The notes: generated by a model from the letters alone, not told the origin. Numbered from the stretch's first letter, positions 6,946-13,971 are shown. The stretch: 16,799 nt of DNA from Veillonella sp. (GCF_015058545.1 NZ_SVCB01000014.1:1-16799); one strand, 5' to 3'. Translations and numbers: made by a program.

Positions 6946-6951
6946 TATAAT
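6946..6951 (+). promoter_or_regulatory. Candidate -10 box for the DUF805-like gene
   Basis: A perfect TATAAT lies 33 bases before the ATG at 6985. No -35 match is seen at normal spacing. A short stem (ACGCC 6913-6917 with GGCGT 6924-6928) occupies the -35 region, which could be a regulatory site. On the minus strand that same stem is followed by seven T and resembles a weak minus-strand terminator. Confidence 0.45.
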
Positions 6952-6984
6952 AATGAAGTTCTATTACTAGTAAAGGAAGATTTT

Positions 6985-7542
6985 ATGGATATTCTATTTA
7001 ACATAGGCCAGGCGTTTGTAATGGGGCTGATTGCCTTTACCATTACCCGTTGGGGTTATGTCAAGCAAATAAAAATATTATATCTGCAAGGGCGATTAAA
7101 CCGATTGCAATTCTTAATCGGCCTCATCGGCATGACCATTGTAGTCGGACTGTTCAACACCATGATTGCCACAATGATGGATAGCGTCGTCATCCTCATT
7201 GCTTATTGGGGCGTTCGTATATTAAGTTTTTTGGGCCACTCGGTCCTTCTGTCCTTCTATTTCGTACTCTATGCAAGGCGCTTCCAAGACTTTTCATTTC
7301 ATGGCGTTTTCGGTATTTTATGGTGTATATTCATCGCTTTCACCTACCCGTACCTGCCGATTAAATCAACCAGTGCAGCCTTCGCCGTACTCATTTGGAT
7401 TGTCAATTTAATTTTACTTGTCATTCCCGGTTCGGCCAAACCGAATAAATTCGGCTTACCGGCCATCTGGCCTCAAAAACGCGTAGCCCGCCCACAACGA
7501 GCCAGAATGGCTGATAGATTAAATCGCGAACACCAACAGTAA
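6985..7542 (+). CDS. DUF805-like integral membrane protein
   Basis: This 185-residue protein has four to five hydrophobic segments (about 5-21, 42-63, 67-97, 106-125 and 131-147) and a basic C-terminal tail (164-185). Three landmarks of the DUF805 family can be recognised. GRLNRLQF (36-43) precedes the first core helix, ARRFQDFSFHG (97-107) matches the usual A-R-R-x-x-D signature, and PGSAKPNKFG (148-157) matches the family's P-G...N-x-F/Y-G ending. It is somewhat longer than typical DUF805 proteins because of an extra N-terminal helix. The function of this family is not established. It has its own SD (AAAGGAAG), its own candidate -10 box and its own terminator, so it is probably a single-gene unit. 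Confidence 0.75.
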   Translation: MDILFNIGQAFVMGLIAFTITRWGYVKQIKILYLQGRLNRLQFLIGLIGMTIVVGLFNTMIATMMDSVVILIAYWGVRILSFLGHSVLLSFYFVLYARRFQDFSFHGVFGILWCIFIAFTYPYLPIKSTSAAFAVLIWIVNLILLVIPGSAKPNKFGLPAIWPQKRVARPQRARMADRLNREHQQ

Positions 7543-7560
7543 ATAATTCAACATTAAAAG

Positions 7561-7602
7561 AAAAAACACGTTGAAGTGCCCAAGCACAACAACGTGTTTT
7601 TT
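7561..7602. terminator. Strong bidirectional intrinsic terminator
   Basis: A 13-bp arm (7561-7573) pairs with 7590-7602, with an inner GTGC/GCAC stem (7576-7579 with 7584-7587). It is flanked by an A6 run on the left and a T6 run on the right, so it can stop transcription from both sides. It sits between the converging DUF805-like gene (plus) and the yvrJ-like gene (minus), 18 bases after one stop and 20 after the other. Confidence 0.9.
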
Positions 7603-7622
7603 CTTACTTTCGTACCGTATTT

Positions 7623-7772
7623 TTACTTCCGTTCATAGGTTTTTAAGGTAAAAACCAATTCATTTATCGACGCACTCAGTGAATCCATCTTGTGTTCCAG
7701 ACGTATGAGTAAATACGCTGCAACCACCATAGGAAATCCATAATTCGCCGTCGCGGTCAGAATTTCTTCCAT
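7623..7772 (-). CDS. yvrJ: YvrJ-family micro-protein (49 residues)
   Basis: A short minus-strand gene of 49 codons encodes a protein starting MEEILTATANYGFPMVVAAY. A single membrane helix (about 12-24, including FPMVVAAYLLIR) is followed by an amphipathic helix, LEHKMDSLSASINELVFTLK. The pattern N-x-G-F-P-[MI]-V-V-A-x-Y-L-L-x-R-x-E-x-K is the hallmark of the YvrJ family found in Firmicutes, whose function is unknown; it resembles small holin/BhlA-like membrane peptides. The ATG has a very strong SD, AAGGAGGTG, but this SD lies inside a long inverted repeat (7776-7829) that should hide it. It ends just before the two-way terminator and lies 64 bases downstream of the 396-residue membrane protein gene. 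Confidence 0.85.
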   Translation of the reverse strand: MEEILTATANYGFPMVVAAYLLIRLEHKMDSLSASINELVFTLKTYERK

Positions 7773-7775
7773 AAA

Positions 7776-7829
7776 AACACCTCCTTATCGAAATACATTC
7801 AATTTAAAATGTATCGACAAGGAGGTGTT
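7776..7829 (-). promoter_or_regulatory. Long hairpin containing the yvrJ Shine-Dalgarno, with U-run (terminator-like)
   Basis: In the minus-strand RNA, the arm from 7829 down to 7808 pairs with the arm from 7799 down to 7776. There are 16 consecutive pairs (one G-U), a two-base UU bulge and six more pairs, closed by an eight-base loop (7807-7800). The 3' arm carries AAGGAGGTG, the yvrJ ribosome site, and the 5' arm its exact complement. A run of five U overlaps the foot of the stem (7777-7773). The hairpin starts eight bases after the stop codon of the upstream gene. It can act as a terminator of that gene, as a translational lock on yvrJ, or both. Confidence 0.8.
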
Positions 7830-7836
7830 ATAAATT

Positions 7837-9027
7837 TTAGTGAATCAACAAAATCCATTCCAACAAGGTACATACAATGTATGCAATAATAAACTTAATT
7901 TTCTGTTTACGGTCGCGGTCTTCGTCGGCAATTTTAAGGCGCTGTGCCAAAAAGCGTTTATCACGAATCTGCAAGAGTAAGTCGCGAATATTCGCCTGGC
8001 TTTCCGCATCAGTTTCCTTCCCGTTCCCCTTGAGCGCCACCTGTTGAATCTGAATACGGCGCTGCAATTTACGCATTTGAATCTTAATATTATTATGAAC
8101 AAAGACACTTTGCCATTTTTTACGAGAATCAAAATACATGTAAATATAGCGCGGAATGTTCATGACGATAAAACTGATGCACAAAATCCCCAGGGAAATG
8201 AGGAAATATGTGGAAAAAGAGAATTCAATCGTCTCCGCCGGCAAATAGTGATGAAGGATGATAAAACTAATCCACACACCAATCGGCAATAATAAGGCCG
8301 CCGCCAAGTCAATGGAACGAACCCAGCTGGTTTTCACGGGCACTTCCGGAATATTATAGGTCTCCACCTCATCGCGGAAGGCATAGTATTCCAAACGAAG
8401 TACAGACTGTTCCGAGCGGGCATTGATTAAGATAACCGGTCCTTTAGCATTACTGCAGCGGTTCGGCCAAGAAATTAAACGGCGAATCGGACTGTCCGGG
8501 GACAAATCAAAACGGATGATGCCCTTTTTTTCAAAACGCACCGTAGACCCGTCACCGATAATTTCAAAGGGGTTAAAGAAGGTGCCCAACAGGCTGAGGC
8601 TCCAATTGCCCAATAAATGAACAATCGTATTCATAATGAAGCCGCCCATATCGACGTCAGACATATTCAATTTTATGGAAAAACTCGAAGCATAGTCATC
8701 AAACCAAAAATCTTCGATGGTAAATTCTATATTAATAACGGTCCCGAGGGTCGTAATAATCCCCATGTAGACCTTATTGTTATTTTCAAACTCAAAGGTA
8801 ACAGAATAAAATAACCAGTGATTTCGCAATTGAGCTTTCAAAATGCGGTTAATCGCATCTTCCTCAACACTGATAATACGATGATCGTATAAATCGGTTT
8901 CGCTCGCTTCGCAAGGTTCGGCCTCAATTTGTTGCTCAGGCGTGACCGGTTTCTCTGCGATTTTCTTGCGTGTTCCTTTTGTCATCGATTCTGCCAATTC
9001 CAATAATCGCGTGACTAGACTGTTCAT
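7837..9027 (-). CDS. Unrecognised membrane protein with three C-terminal helices
   Basis: I do not recognise a family. The 396-residue protein starts with a charged region (1-65). A soluble domain rich in beta-like alternating residues follows (about 70-225), containing FYSVTFEF, VINIEFTIEDFWFDDY and RLEYYAFRDEVETY. Next come two membrane helices (about 241-259 and 272-293) and a long charged, Arg/Lys/Gln-rich, probably coiled segment (about 300-375). A last helix at 379-395 ends at the C-terminus. There is no signal peptide, so the N-terminal domain is likely cytoplasmic. The ATG is preceded by AGGAGG with five-base spacing. The gene is followed by the SD-containing hairpin and the yvrJ-like gene, so the two may form one regulated unit. 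The coding assignment is secure from length and SD; the function is unknown. Confidence 0.85.
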   Translation of the reverse strand: MNSLVTRLLELAESMTKGTRKKIAEKPVTPEQQIEAEPCEASETDLYDHRIISVEEDAINRILKAQLRNHWLFYSVTFEFENNNKVYMGIITTLGTVINIEFTIEDFWFDDYASSFSIKLNMSDVDMGGFIMNTIVHLLGNWSLSLLGTFFNPFEIIGDGSTVRFEKKGIIRFDLSPDSPIRRLISWPNRCSNAKGPVILINARSEQSVLRLEYYAFRDEVETYNIPEVPVKTSWVRSIDLAAALLLPIGVWISFIILHHYLPAETIEFSFSTYFLISLGILCISFIVMNIPRYIYMYFDSRKKWQSVFVHNNIKIQMRKLQRRIQIQQVALKGNGKETDAESQANIRDLLLQIRDKRFLAQRLKIADEDRDRKQKIKFIIAYIVCTLLEWILLIH

Positions 9028-9063
9028 AACGCCTCCTATGGATTTAGCACGTTTTCAGTCCAT

Positions 9064-9072
9064 ATTATAACA
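9064..9072 (-). promoter_or_regulatory. Extended -10 promoter element of the 396-residue membrane protein gene
   Basis: The minus strand reads TGTTATAAT: an extended TG at 9072-9071 and a perfect TATAAT at 9069-9064. It lies 37 bases before the ATG. The -35 region is poor, which is tolerated in extended -10 promoters. An 18-base dyad (TTTTCA 9112-9117 with TGAAAA 9124-9129) lies further upstream. Confidence 0.6.
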
Positions 9073-9174
9073 TACCCCACCCGATTTTAAAACTACATAG
9101 CATATCGACAGTTTTCAAAATTGTGAAAAAATACAGCTACTATGCCTTGTCCCACTCCATCGTTCACATATAGC

Positions 9175-9210
9175 AAAAAGCTATGCGCCCAAACTTCAGC
9201 GCATAGCTTT
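9175..9210 (-). terminator. Intrinsic terminator of the cydDC transcription unit
   Basis: AAAGCTATGCGC (9177-9188) pairs perfectly with 9199-9210 over a 10-base loop. On the minus strand the stem is followed by TTTTT (9179-9175). It lies about 70 bases beyond the cydDC stop codon and is correctly oriented to end that message. Confidence 0.85.
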
Positions 9211-9220
9211 CTGTACAGCC

Positions 9221-9250
9221 AACCGTTCGCCTAAAGCGCTCGGTTACTTT
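9221..9250 (+). terminator. Second hairpin after cydDC, terminator-like in the plus direction
   Basis: AACCG (9221-9225) pairs with CGGTT (9241-9245), and CGC (9228-9230) pairs with GCG (9236-9238) inside a small internal loop. On the plus strand ACTTTTT follows. No plus-strand gene ends here, so it may protect cydDC from antisense reading, or simply add structure to the cydDC 3' UTR. Confidence 0.45.
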
Positions 9251-9278
9251 TTATTCAGTTAAGAGTCTCTTACTCGGC

Positions 9279-12200
9279 CTATACCGTTTCCATGGATAGC
9301 TTGCGATAGGCGTAAAAAGCACCGCGTTTAGCCATCAAGGACTCATAGGCGCCGTCTTCTACAACCTGACCGTTTTCCAAGAACAGAATGCGGTCCATCT
9401 TTTCCAAACCTCCCAAATGATGAGTAATATAGATAACCGTTTTACCCTTCATCAAGGTGTATAAGGAATTCTGTATATCCTGGCGAACCAATTGATCGAG
9501 GCCTTCGAGCGGTTCGTCAAGCAATAAAATCGGACTGTTGCGGAGCCACAAACGAGCGAGCGCAATACGCTGACGCTGCCCGCCGCTCACACCGCTGCCG
9601 CCACTGCCGATAATCGTCTTAAGACCGTTTGGCAAAGTATTAACCCAATCGGTCAAAGCAGCGAACTCAATAGCTTTGGCCATTTCCTCAGCCGTTGCGC
9701 GCGGTTTAGCCAAACGAATATTATCTTCTACCGACGCATGGAATAAATACGTATCCTGCGTTAAGGCACCATAGTAATTGCGTGCCCCTGCCAAGCTCAT
9801 GGTACGCAAATCTTGGTCTCCCAAGTAGATATGACCTTCGTAATCGTAAAAACGCTCCAACATGGTAAGGAGTGTCGTTTTGCCGGAGCCGCTCGGGCCT
9901 ACAACGGCCACCTTTTCGCCGGGCTTAATGCTGAGCGATAAATTCTGATACACATAGGGATCGTCCCCGTCATAACGGAAACTTACCTTGTCAAAAGTAA
10001 TACCTAGTGATTGCGGTTCTAAAACAGTCATGTTTTCAGCCGACGAAATTGATTTTTTAATCTGCGAAGTTGCGTTTTCAATCTGCGAAGTCACTGCTTC
10101 AGCCTGTGACGCCATATTTTCAGCCGGCGAAGTCACTTCTTTAACGGCCGGCGCCTGTTCCGCCAATTGCACCAAGCGCTTCATGGCGGCTAAGCTTTCA
10201 CGACCGTGATACCAGGCAATAGTAAGCGGTGCCAAGGCTTCAAAATAGGACTGCAAGGCAATAGCCACTACGGCGATAAAAATCCCTTCCTGCTGACTGC
10301 CGTTAGCAATCGGAATCATGATAAGCGCCCCTAATACCATAGTGAACTGGGTGAGTCCCAAGAATAAAGTATCCCCGAGGTTGGTACCGCGATGCACTTT
10401 ATGTTGCGCTGTCGTTAAATCGGCAAACTGGCGGTCTACCAAAGCAGTTACACGTGGTTCCTGCTTATACGTTATGATATCCATAATACCGGCCAGGCTT
10501 TCCACCACCGTGTCCTTAATGCCGCTGCGATACATAAGAGCCGCATCGGTAGCGAGCGCATTATGACGATACACAATAAATGGAATCACTACAGCCCCCA
10601 AGATAAAGACAATCGCCAATAACCACACCAGCTGATAGCTGAATTGCGCCAAGAAGTAAAAGCCAATAACGGTTAATAAGACAGCCCCCGCAGGCGGAAT
10701 AATAACACGCAAATAGAAAAATTGGAGCGTCTCGATGTCCGCCATGATGCGCCCTAAAATATCCCCCGAACCGAGTCGATGCAGCGCTGCCGGCATCAAA
10801 GGTTCGAGCTTTTTATAAAACCATACACGCAAGCCGTAAAGCCCTTGGAAGGCCATATGATGCGACACATAGCGCTCAATATAGCGACATACGGCACGGC
10901 TGATACCGAAGAAGCGAACCCCTACAATAGAGAGGCTTAAAGCAGCCAATTCAGGTCGTAAGGCCGCCGACGTAATGAGCCAAGCGGATGTTGTCAAAAG
11001 GCCTACGTTCATGAACACGGTTAAGAAGGAGAATAATAAACTGAGCCACAACGAATTACGGGCCGGTCCCAACACGGCAAAAAGACGCCGCAAGGAATCC
11101 CAAGGAGAAATATTTTTTTCGTCTGCCGAAACGCCCGCGCCGGTTACTATATTCGTTGCCCCTGCCGTAGCATGGGTGGCTATAATCGGATGCACGCCCT
11201 GTTCGATAGTAGAATCAACCGTAGTATCAGTCACAGTACCTGCTGACGAGGTTGCCAACGCTGAGGCGGACGTCGATGCAGCCGATACGGCGGTCATGCT
11301 GATTGATGTATCGGCATGAAGTTTTGCATCACTATCAGTATTCACATCGCCACCAAGGCCCGCTTTCACGAGTTCACTGAAATAGCCATCAGCCGCCAAC
11401 AACTCATCAAAGGAACCGTGTTCAACGATATGCCCCTGTTTTAATACCAACAAAGTATCGGCCCACCGCATGGTCTGCAAGCGATGTCCAATGAGAAGCA
11501 CAATCTTATTCGCCATCAATCGCTCTAAAGCTTTTGCCAAACTCTGTTCCGTCGCCACATCAAGATGAGCCGTCACTTCGTCAAGCACGATAATCGGCGA
11601 TTGTTTAATAAACGCACGAGCAATGGCAATTCGCTGGCGTTGCCCGCCGGATAATCCAAGACCGCCTTCGCCAAGGATGGTGTCGAGCCCTTGCGGCAAG
11701 GAATTTACGAAAGCTTCCGCTTCCGCATCACGCACCGCGGCCCATAAAACATCATCCGCCACGGCTTGCCCGAAGGTAATATTTTCTCGCAAAGTTCCGC
11801 GGAATAAATGCGGTTGTTGCGGCACAAAAGTAACTTGGTCGCGCCAAAAATCCGCATCCATGTGAAGCAAGTTCACGCCGTCAACAAGGATTTGACCTTT
11901 AGTCGGTTGCATGAGGCGCAAGAGTAAATGAGCAAGCGTACTTTTACCGGCACCACTGCCACCGACGAGCATGGCTTTCTCGCCGCGGTGCAAGGTAAAG
12001 GCGATATTTTCAACCGCATACGGCTTAGCCGCTTTTTCAGATGAATCTGCTGCCTTATTGTCTCCAACTTCTGTATGCCCTGCTCCATACGCATAGGACA
12101 CGTCTTTAAACTCAACCGTATTAAGTTCCGCCGTTTTTACCGAACCGGACTTTGGTTCTTCAATAGGGAGCGCCAAAAAGTCATCGATTTTAGCTAAACT

Positions 12201-13106
12201 CACCTGCCCTGCCATACCGGTGTGGAACGCCGCGCCCAACTGACGAAGAGATGCATAAAATTCCGGTGCCAAGAGCAATACGAAGAAAGCCGGTAAGAAC
12301 GTTTCATGACCGTAAAGAAGAGCCATCCCCATGTACACAGCGATTAAAGCCGTACTGATGGTGCTCACTAATTCCAGCACTAAGGCGGACAAAAACGCCA
12401 CGCGTAATACCCGCAAGGTAGAATCTCTAAATTCTGCCGACAAACGAGCAATAACGTCCACCTGCTCTTCGGAACGGCCGAATAATTTTAGCGTCACTAT
12501 GCCTTGGAGTACATCCAAAAAGTGGCCGCTCAAAAAGCTCATGCGCTCCCACTGCTCTTTGTTCATGGCTTCCGCTTTTTTGCCGATTAAAATCATAAAA
12601 AACGGAATGAGCGGGAAAGTAATAAGCAAAATAATGGCTACCCACGGCGCCGCATCGATGATGGCAATGGCCATAATGAGCGGAATCATCATAGCGTACA
12701 GCATCTGCGGCACATAACGGGCGATGTACGCCTCCACGCTTTCCAAACCGTCCGTCATCAAATGGACCACATCACCATGCCGTTCCCCCGTAAAGGGGCC
12801 TAAACGCAATAAATGATGCCAAATTTTATGGCGTAAATCCTGCTTTGCAAGCTCCGCCAAACGCCCCGCCGTCTGCTCCTGGCAATAGGTTGCCACCATG
12901 CGAAGCACGACGGAGGCAATAAGCCAAGTCACCGTAGACCATACTGCGTCCAACGGCAAACCTTCAAAAAATGTTTTTTCAATCAGCACCGCAAAGAACC
13001 ATGCCTGACCGACAATGCCCAAGGTGCCGAGTAAACTGAATACCCCTAATCCTATAGCCTTTCCCTTAAACCTGATTAACTCTTCACGAGCGGTTTTGAC
13101 TATCAC
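9279..13106 (-). CDS. cydDC: Fused CydD-CydC ABC exporter for cytochrome bd assembly
   Basis: This 1275-residue protein joins both halves of the CydDC exporter, known to be needed for cytochrome bd assembly and linked to thiol export and haem handling. Residues 1-583 are CydD: six membrane helices (with LLLAPEFYASLRQLG at 277-291), Walker A GGSGAGKST (382-390), signature LSGGQ (485-489), Walker B IIVLDE (505-510) and switch His541. Residues 668-1275 are CydC: the family block GLLTTSAWLITSAALRPEL (702-720), IVGVRFFGISRAVCRYIERY (727-746), SGDILGRIMADIETLQ (780-795), then Walker A GPSGSGKTT (1070-1078), signature VSGGQ (1173-1177), Walker B ILLLDEP (1193-1199) and His1229 or 1230. A Ser/Thr/Ala-rich linker (584-667) joins the halves. 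A five-unit heptad repeat (993-1027) lies before the second ATPase, and the first ATPase has a charged insertion at 341-362. Translation starts at GTG 13106, just after AGGAGGT. No frameshift is seen. Confidence 0.93.
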   Translation of the reverse strand: MIVKTAREELIRFKGKAIGLGVFSLLGTLGIVGQAWFFAVLIEKTFFEGLPLDAVWSTVTWLIASVVLRMVATYCQEQTAGRLAELAKQDLRHKIWHHLLRLGPFTGERHGDVVHLMTDGLESVEAYIARYVPQMLYAMMIPLIMAIAIIDAAPWVAIILLITFPLIPFFMILIGKKAEAMNKEQWERMSFLSGHFLDVLQGIVTLKLFGRSEEQVDVIARLSAEFRDSTLRVLRVAFLSALVLELVSTISTALIAVYMGMALLYGHETFLPAFFVLLLAPEFYASLRQLGAAFHTGMAGQVSLAKIDDFLALPIEEPKSGSVKTAELNTVEFKDVSYAYGAGHTEVGDNKAADSSEKAAKPYAVENIAFTLHRGEKAMLVGGSGAGKSTLAHLLLRLMQPTKGQILVDGVNLLHMDADFWRDQVTFVPQQPHLFRGTLRENITFGQAVADDVLWAAVRDAEAEAFVNSLPQGLDTILGEGGLGLSGGQRQRIAIARAFIKQSPIIVLDEVTAHLDVATEQSLAKALERLMANKIVLLIGHRLQTMRWADTLLVLKQGHIVEHGSFDELLAADGYFSELVKAGLGGDVNTDSDAKLHADTSISMTAVSAASTSASALATSSAGTVTDTTVDSTIEQGVHPIIATHATAGATNIVTGAGVSADEKNISPWDSLRRLFAVLGPARNSLWLSLLFSFLTVFMNVGLLTTSAWLITSAALRPELAALSLSIVGVRFFGISRAVCRYIERYVSHHMAFQGLYGLRVWFYKKLEPLMPAALHRLGSGDILGRIMADIETLQFFYLRVIIPPAGAVLLTVIGFYFLAQFSYQLVWLLAIVFILGAVVIPFIVYRHNALATDAALMYRSGIKDTVVESLAGIMDIITYKQEPRVTALVDRQFADLTTAQHKVHRGTNLGDTLFLGLTQFTMVLGALIMIPIANGSQQEGIFIAVVAIALQSYFEALAPLTIAWYHGRESLAAMKRLVQLAEQAPAVKEVTSPAENMASQAEAVTSQIENATSQIKKSISSAENMTVLEPQSLGITFDKVSFRYDGDDPYVYQNLSLSIKPGEKVAVVGPSGSGKTTLLTMLERFYDYEGHIYLGDQDLRTMSLAGARNYYGALTQDTYLFHASVEDNIRLAKPRATAEEMAKAIEFAALTDWVNTLPNGLKTIIGSGGSGVSGGQRQRIALARLWLRNSPILLLDEPLEGLDQLVRQDIQNSLYTLMKGKTVIYITHHLGGLEKMDRILFLENGQVVEDGAYESLMAKRGAFYAYRKLSMETV
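10026..10130 (-). repeat. 21-bp tandem repeat, five copies, inside cydDC
   Basis: Five consecutive 21-base units encode five heptads (residues 993-1027) such as SPAENMA, SQIENAT and SSAENMT, with consensus S-x-(A/I)-E-N-x-(A/T). On the plus strand each unit carries a variant of TTTTCAG-CC/TC-GCGAA. The units are diverged but remain in frame. They lie between the CydC membrane domain and its ATPase domain, and probably form a flexible or helical linker whose length may vary between strains. Confidence 0.85.
11106..11357 (-). other. Low-complexity linker between the CydD and CydC halves
   Basis: Residues 584-667 of the fused exporter are rich in Ser, Thr, Ala, Val and Asp, with stretches such as SAASTSASALATSSAG (608-623), and have no membrane segment. 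This is the seam where two separate subunits were joined. It is longer than needed to connect two domains and is probably disordered in the cytoplasm. Confidence 0.75.
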
Positions 13107-13123
13107 GCGGACCTCCTAAGTTA

Positions 13124-13157
13124 AAGAAAAAAATGCACATTTTACAATGTGCATTTT
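13124..13157 (-). terminator. Intrinsic terminator between the PepSY gene and cydDC
   Basis: AAAATGCACATT (13130-13141) pairs perfectly with 13146-13157 around the loop TTAC. On the minus strand it is followed by seven T. It lies 16 bases after the PepSY gene stop and 24 before the cydDC start, so cydDC probably needs its own promoter or relies on read-through. No clear promoter was found between them. Confidence 0.9.
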
Positions 13158-13172
13158 GTAGCTTATTCGCTG

Positions 13173-13799
13173 TTATTCACCCCACAAGATGAAACCGTCA
13201 TCTTCTTCGTCAGGGATTACAACTTTTTCAGGTAATGTTCTGGTAATAACATCACCGGTTACAGCATCCATAATAACGCCCTGCTGAACTAAGCCGTCTG
13301 TTTCATCATTGTGATAAATGGTTACTTCGTATTGAACTTTGCCATTATCGGCTTCCAATTTCCAACCTTTGCTGATAGCGTCGCCACCGATGTTTGCAAC
13401 CGCAATGGATTCAGCCTTCTTAGGATCAATCACATTGTTAGGATTGAATACTTTGTTTGGAATGTCTTTTTCCTTCTTGTCGGATTTTTCTTTAATCACG
13501 TTGCCCGTAATTACGTCAACCTGAATGGTGTACGTATTTTTTAACGTATAACCGGTAACTTCATAATAGAAACGACCGCGGTCCGGTTTTAACGTAATGG
13601 AATGAACAGCGGAATTCGGATATTTAGCCAAGAAAACACCGGCTACCTGGCGCATGGATAATACCATGGACTGTACCGAACCTTCCATACGAATGGATGG
13701 GTTAACATCTGCAGCTGCTACTGTTTGAGGCATAGTTACCGCAACGGCACTTACAGCCAACACACCGGCCATTAAACCGGCAAAAGACTTCTTTTTCAT
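13173..13799 (-). CDS. Secreted protein with two PepSY domains
   Basis: This 208-residue protein has a Sec signal peptide (KKK at 2-4, hydrophobic core 7-22, probable cleavage after VAAA near residue 30). Two PepSY repeats follow. The first spans about 47-105, with FYYEVTGY and IQVDVITGNVIK. The second spans about 126-188, with AESIAVANIGGDA, VQYEVTIYH and GVIMDAVTGDVI. An acidic tail, IPDEEDDGF, ends the protein. PepSY domains are known as inhibitory or chaperone-like modules and occur in exported proteins; the partner here is unknown. The start has AGGAGGT seven bases upstream. It has its own extended -10 box (13844-13852) and its own terminator, so it is a single-gene unit next to cydDC. 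Confidence 0.88.
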   Translation of the reverse strand: MKKKSFAGLMAGVLAVSAVAVTMPQTVAAADVNPSIRMEGSVQSMVLSMRQVAGVFLAKYPNSAVHSITLKPDRGRFYYEVTGYTLKNTYTIQVDVITGNVIKEKSDKKEKDIPNKVFNPNNVIDPKKAESIAVANIGGDAISKGWKLEADNGKVQYEVTIYHNDETDGLVQQGVIMDAVTGDVITRTLPEKVVIPDEEDDGFILWGE

Positions 13800-13843
13800 A
13801 CAATAACCTCCTAAAACATGCTATTCGTCATTTTAAAAACAGC

Positions 13844-13852
13844 ATCATAGCA
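13844..13852 (-). promoter_or_regulatory. Extended -10 promoter element of the PepSY gene
   Basis: On the minus strand TG (13852-13851), C, then TATGAT (13849-13844) forms an extended -10 about 45 bases before the ATG. The -35 position is poor, as is common with this promoter type. It is a single-site assignment from pattern alone. Confidence 0.5.
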
Positions 13853-13971
13853 CATTAAGATTTAAATATCCGAATTTAACGATTCAGACAAAAGCACTAA
13901 CATCTAATGTTCTTTTTACTACACTTATTCTCTAAGTATATCATGATTGAACGGGAACACTCAATAAAAAT

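Larger units (their letters stand above)
6581..6984. other. 404-base intergenic region with hairpins
   Basis: No convincing gene lies here. The region is AT-rich and contains a 10-bp stem at 6704-6733, a terminator at 6765-6800, a small GC stem at 6913-6928 and a -10 box at 6946-6951, the last in front of the next gene. A 13-codon ORF at 6711-6752 was considered and rejected. Confidence 0.6.

Noticed and set aside
9112..9129. Dyad TTTTCA-N6-TGAAAA upstream of the 396-residue membrane protein gene
   Set aside because: Short and AT-rich, with no second copy noticed; it could be chance. Mentioned only as context of the promoter.
10975..11319. 114-codon plus-strand frame opposite the CydDC linker
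   Set aside because: It arises from the low-complexity linker read backwards, a common source of spurious open frames.
12331..12717. 128-codon plus-strand frame opposite cydDC
   Set aside because: Antisense to a membrane domain with intact family motifs; no SD and no recognisable protein pattern.
13893..13921. Weak inverted repeat AACAT-cta-ATGTT followed by CTTTTT after the AI-2E gene
   Set aside because: Only five pairs, and the T-run faces the plus strand, away from the gene it would need to terminate.
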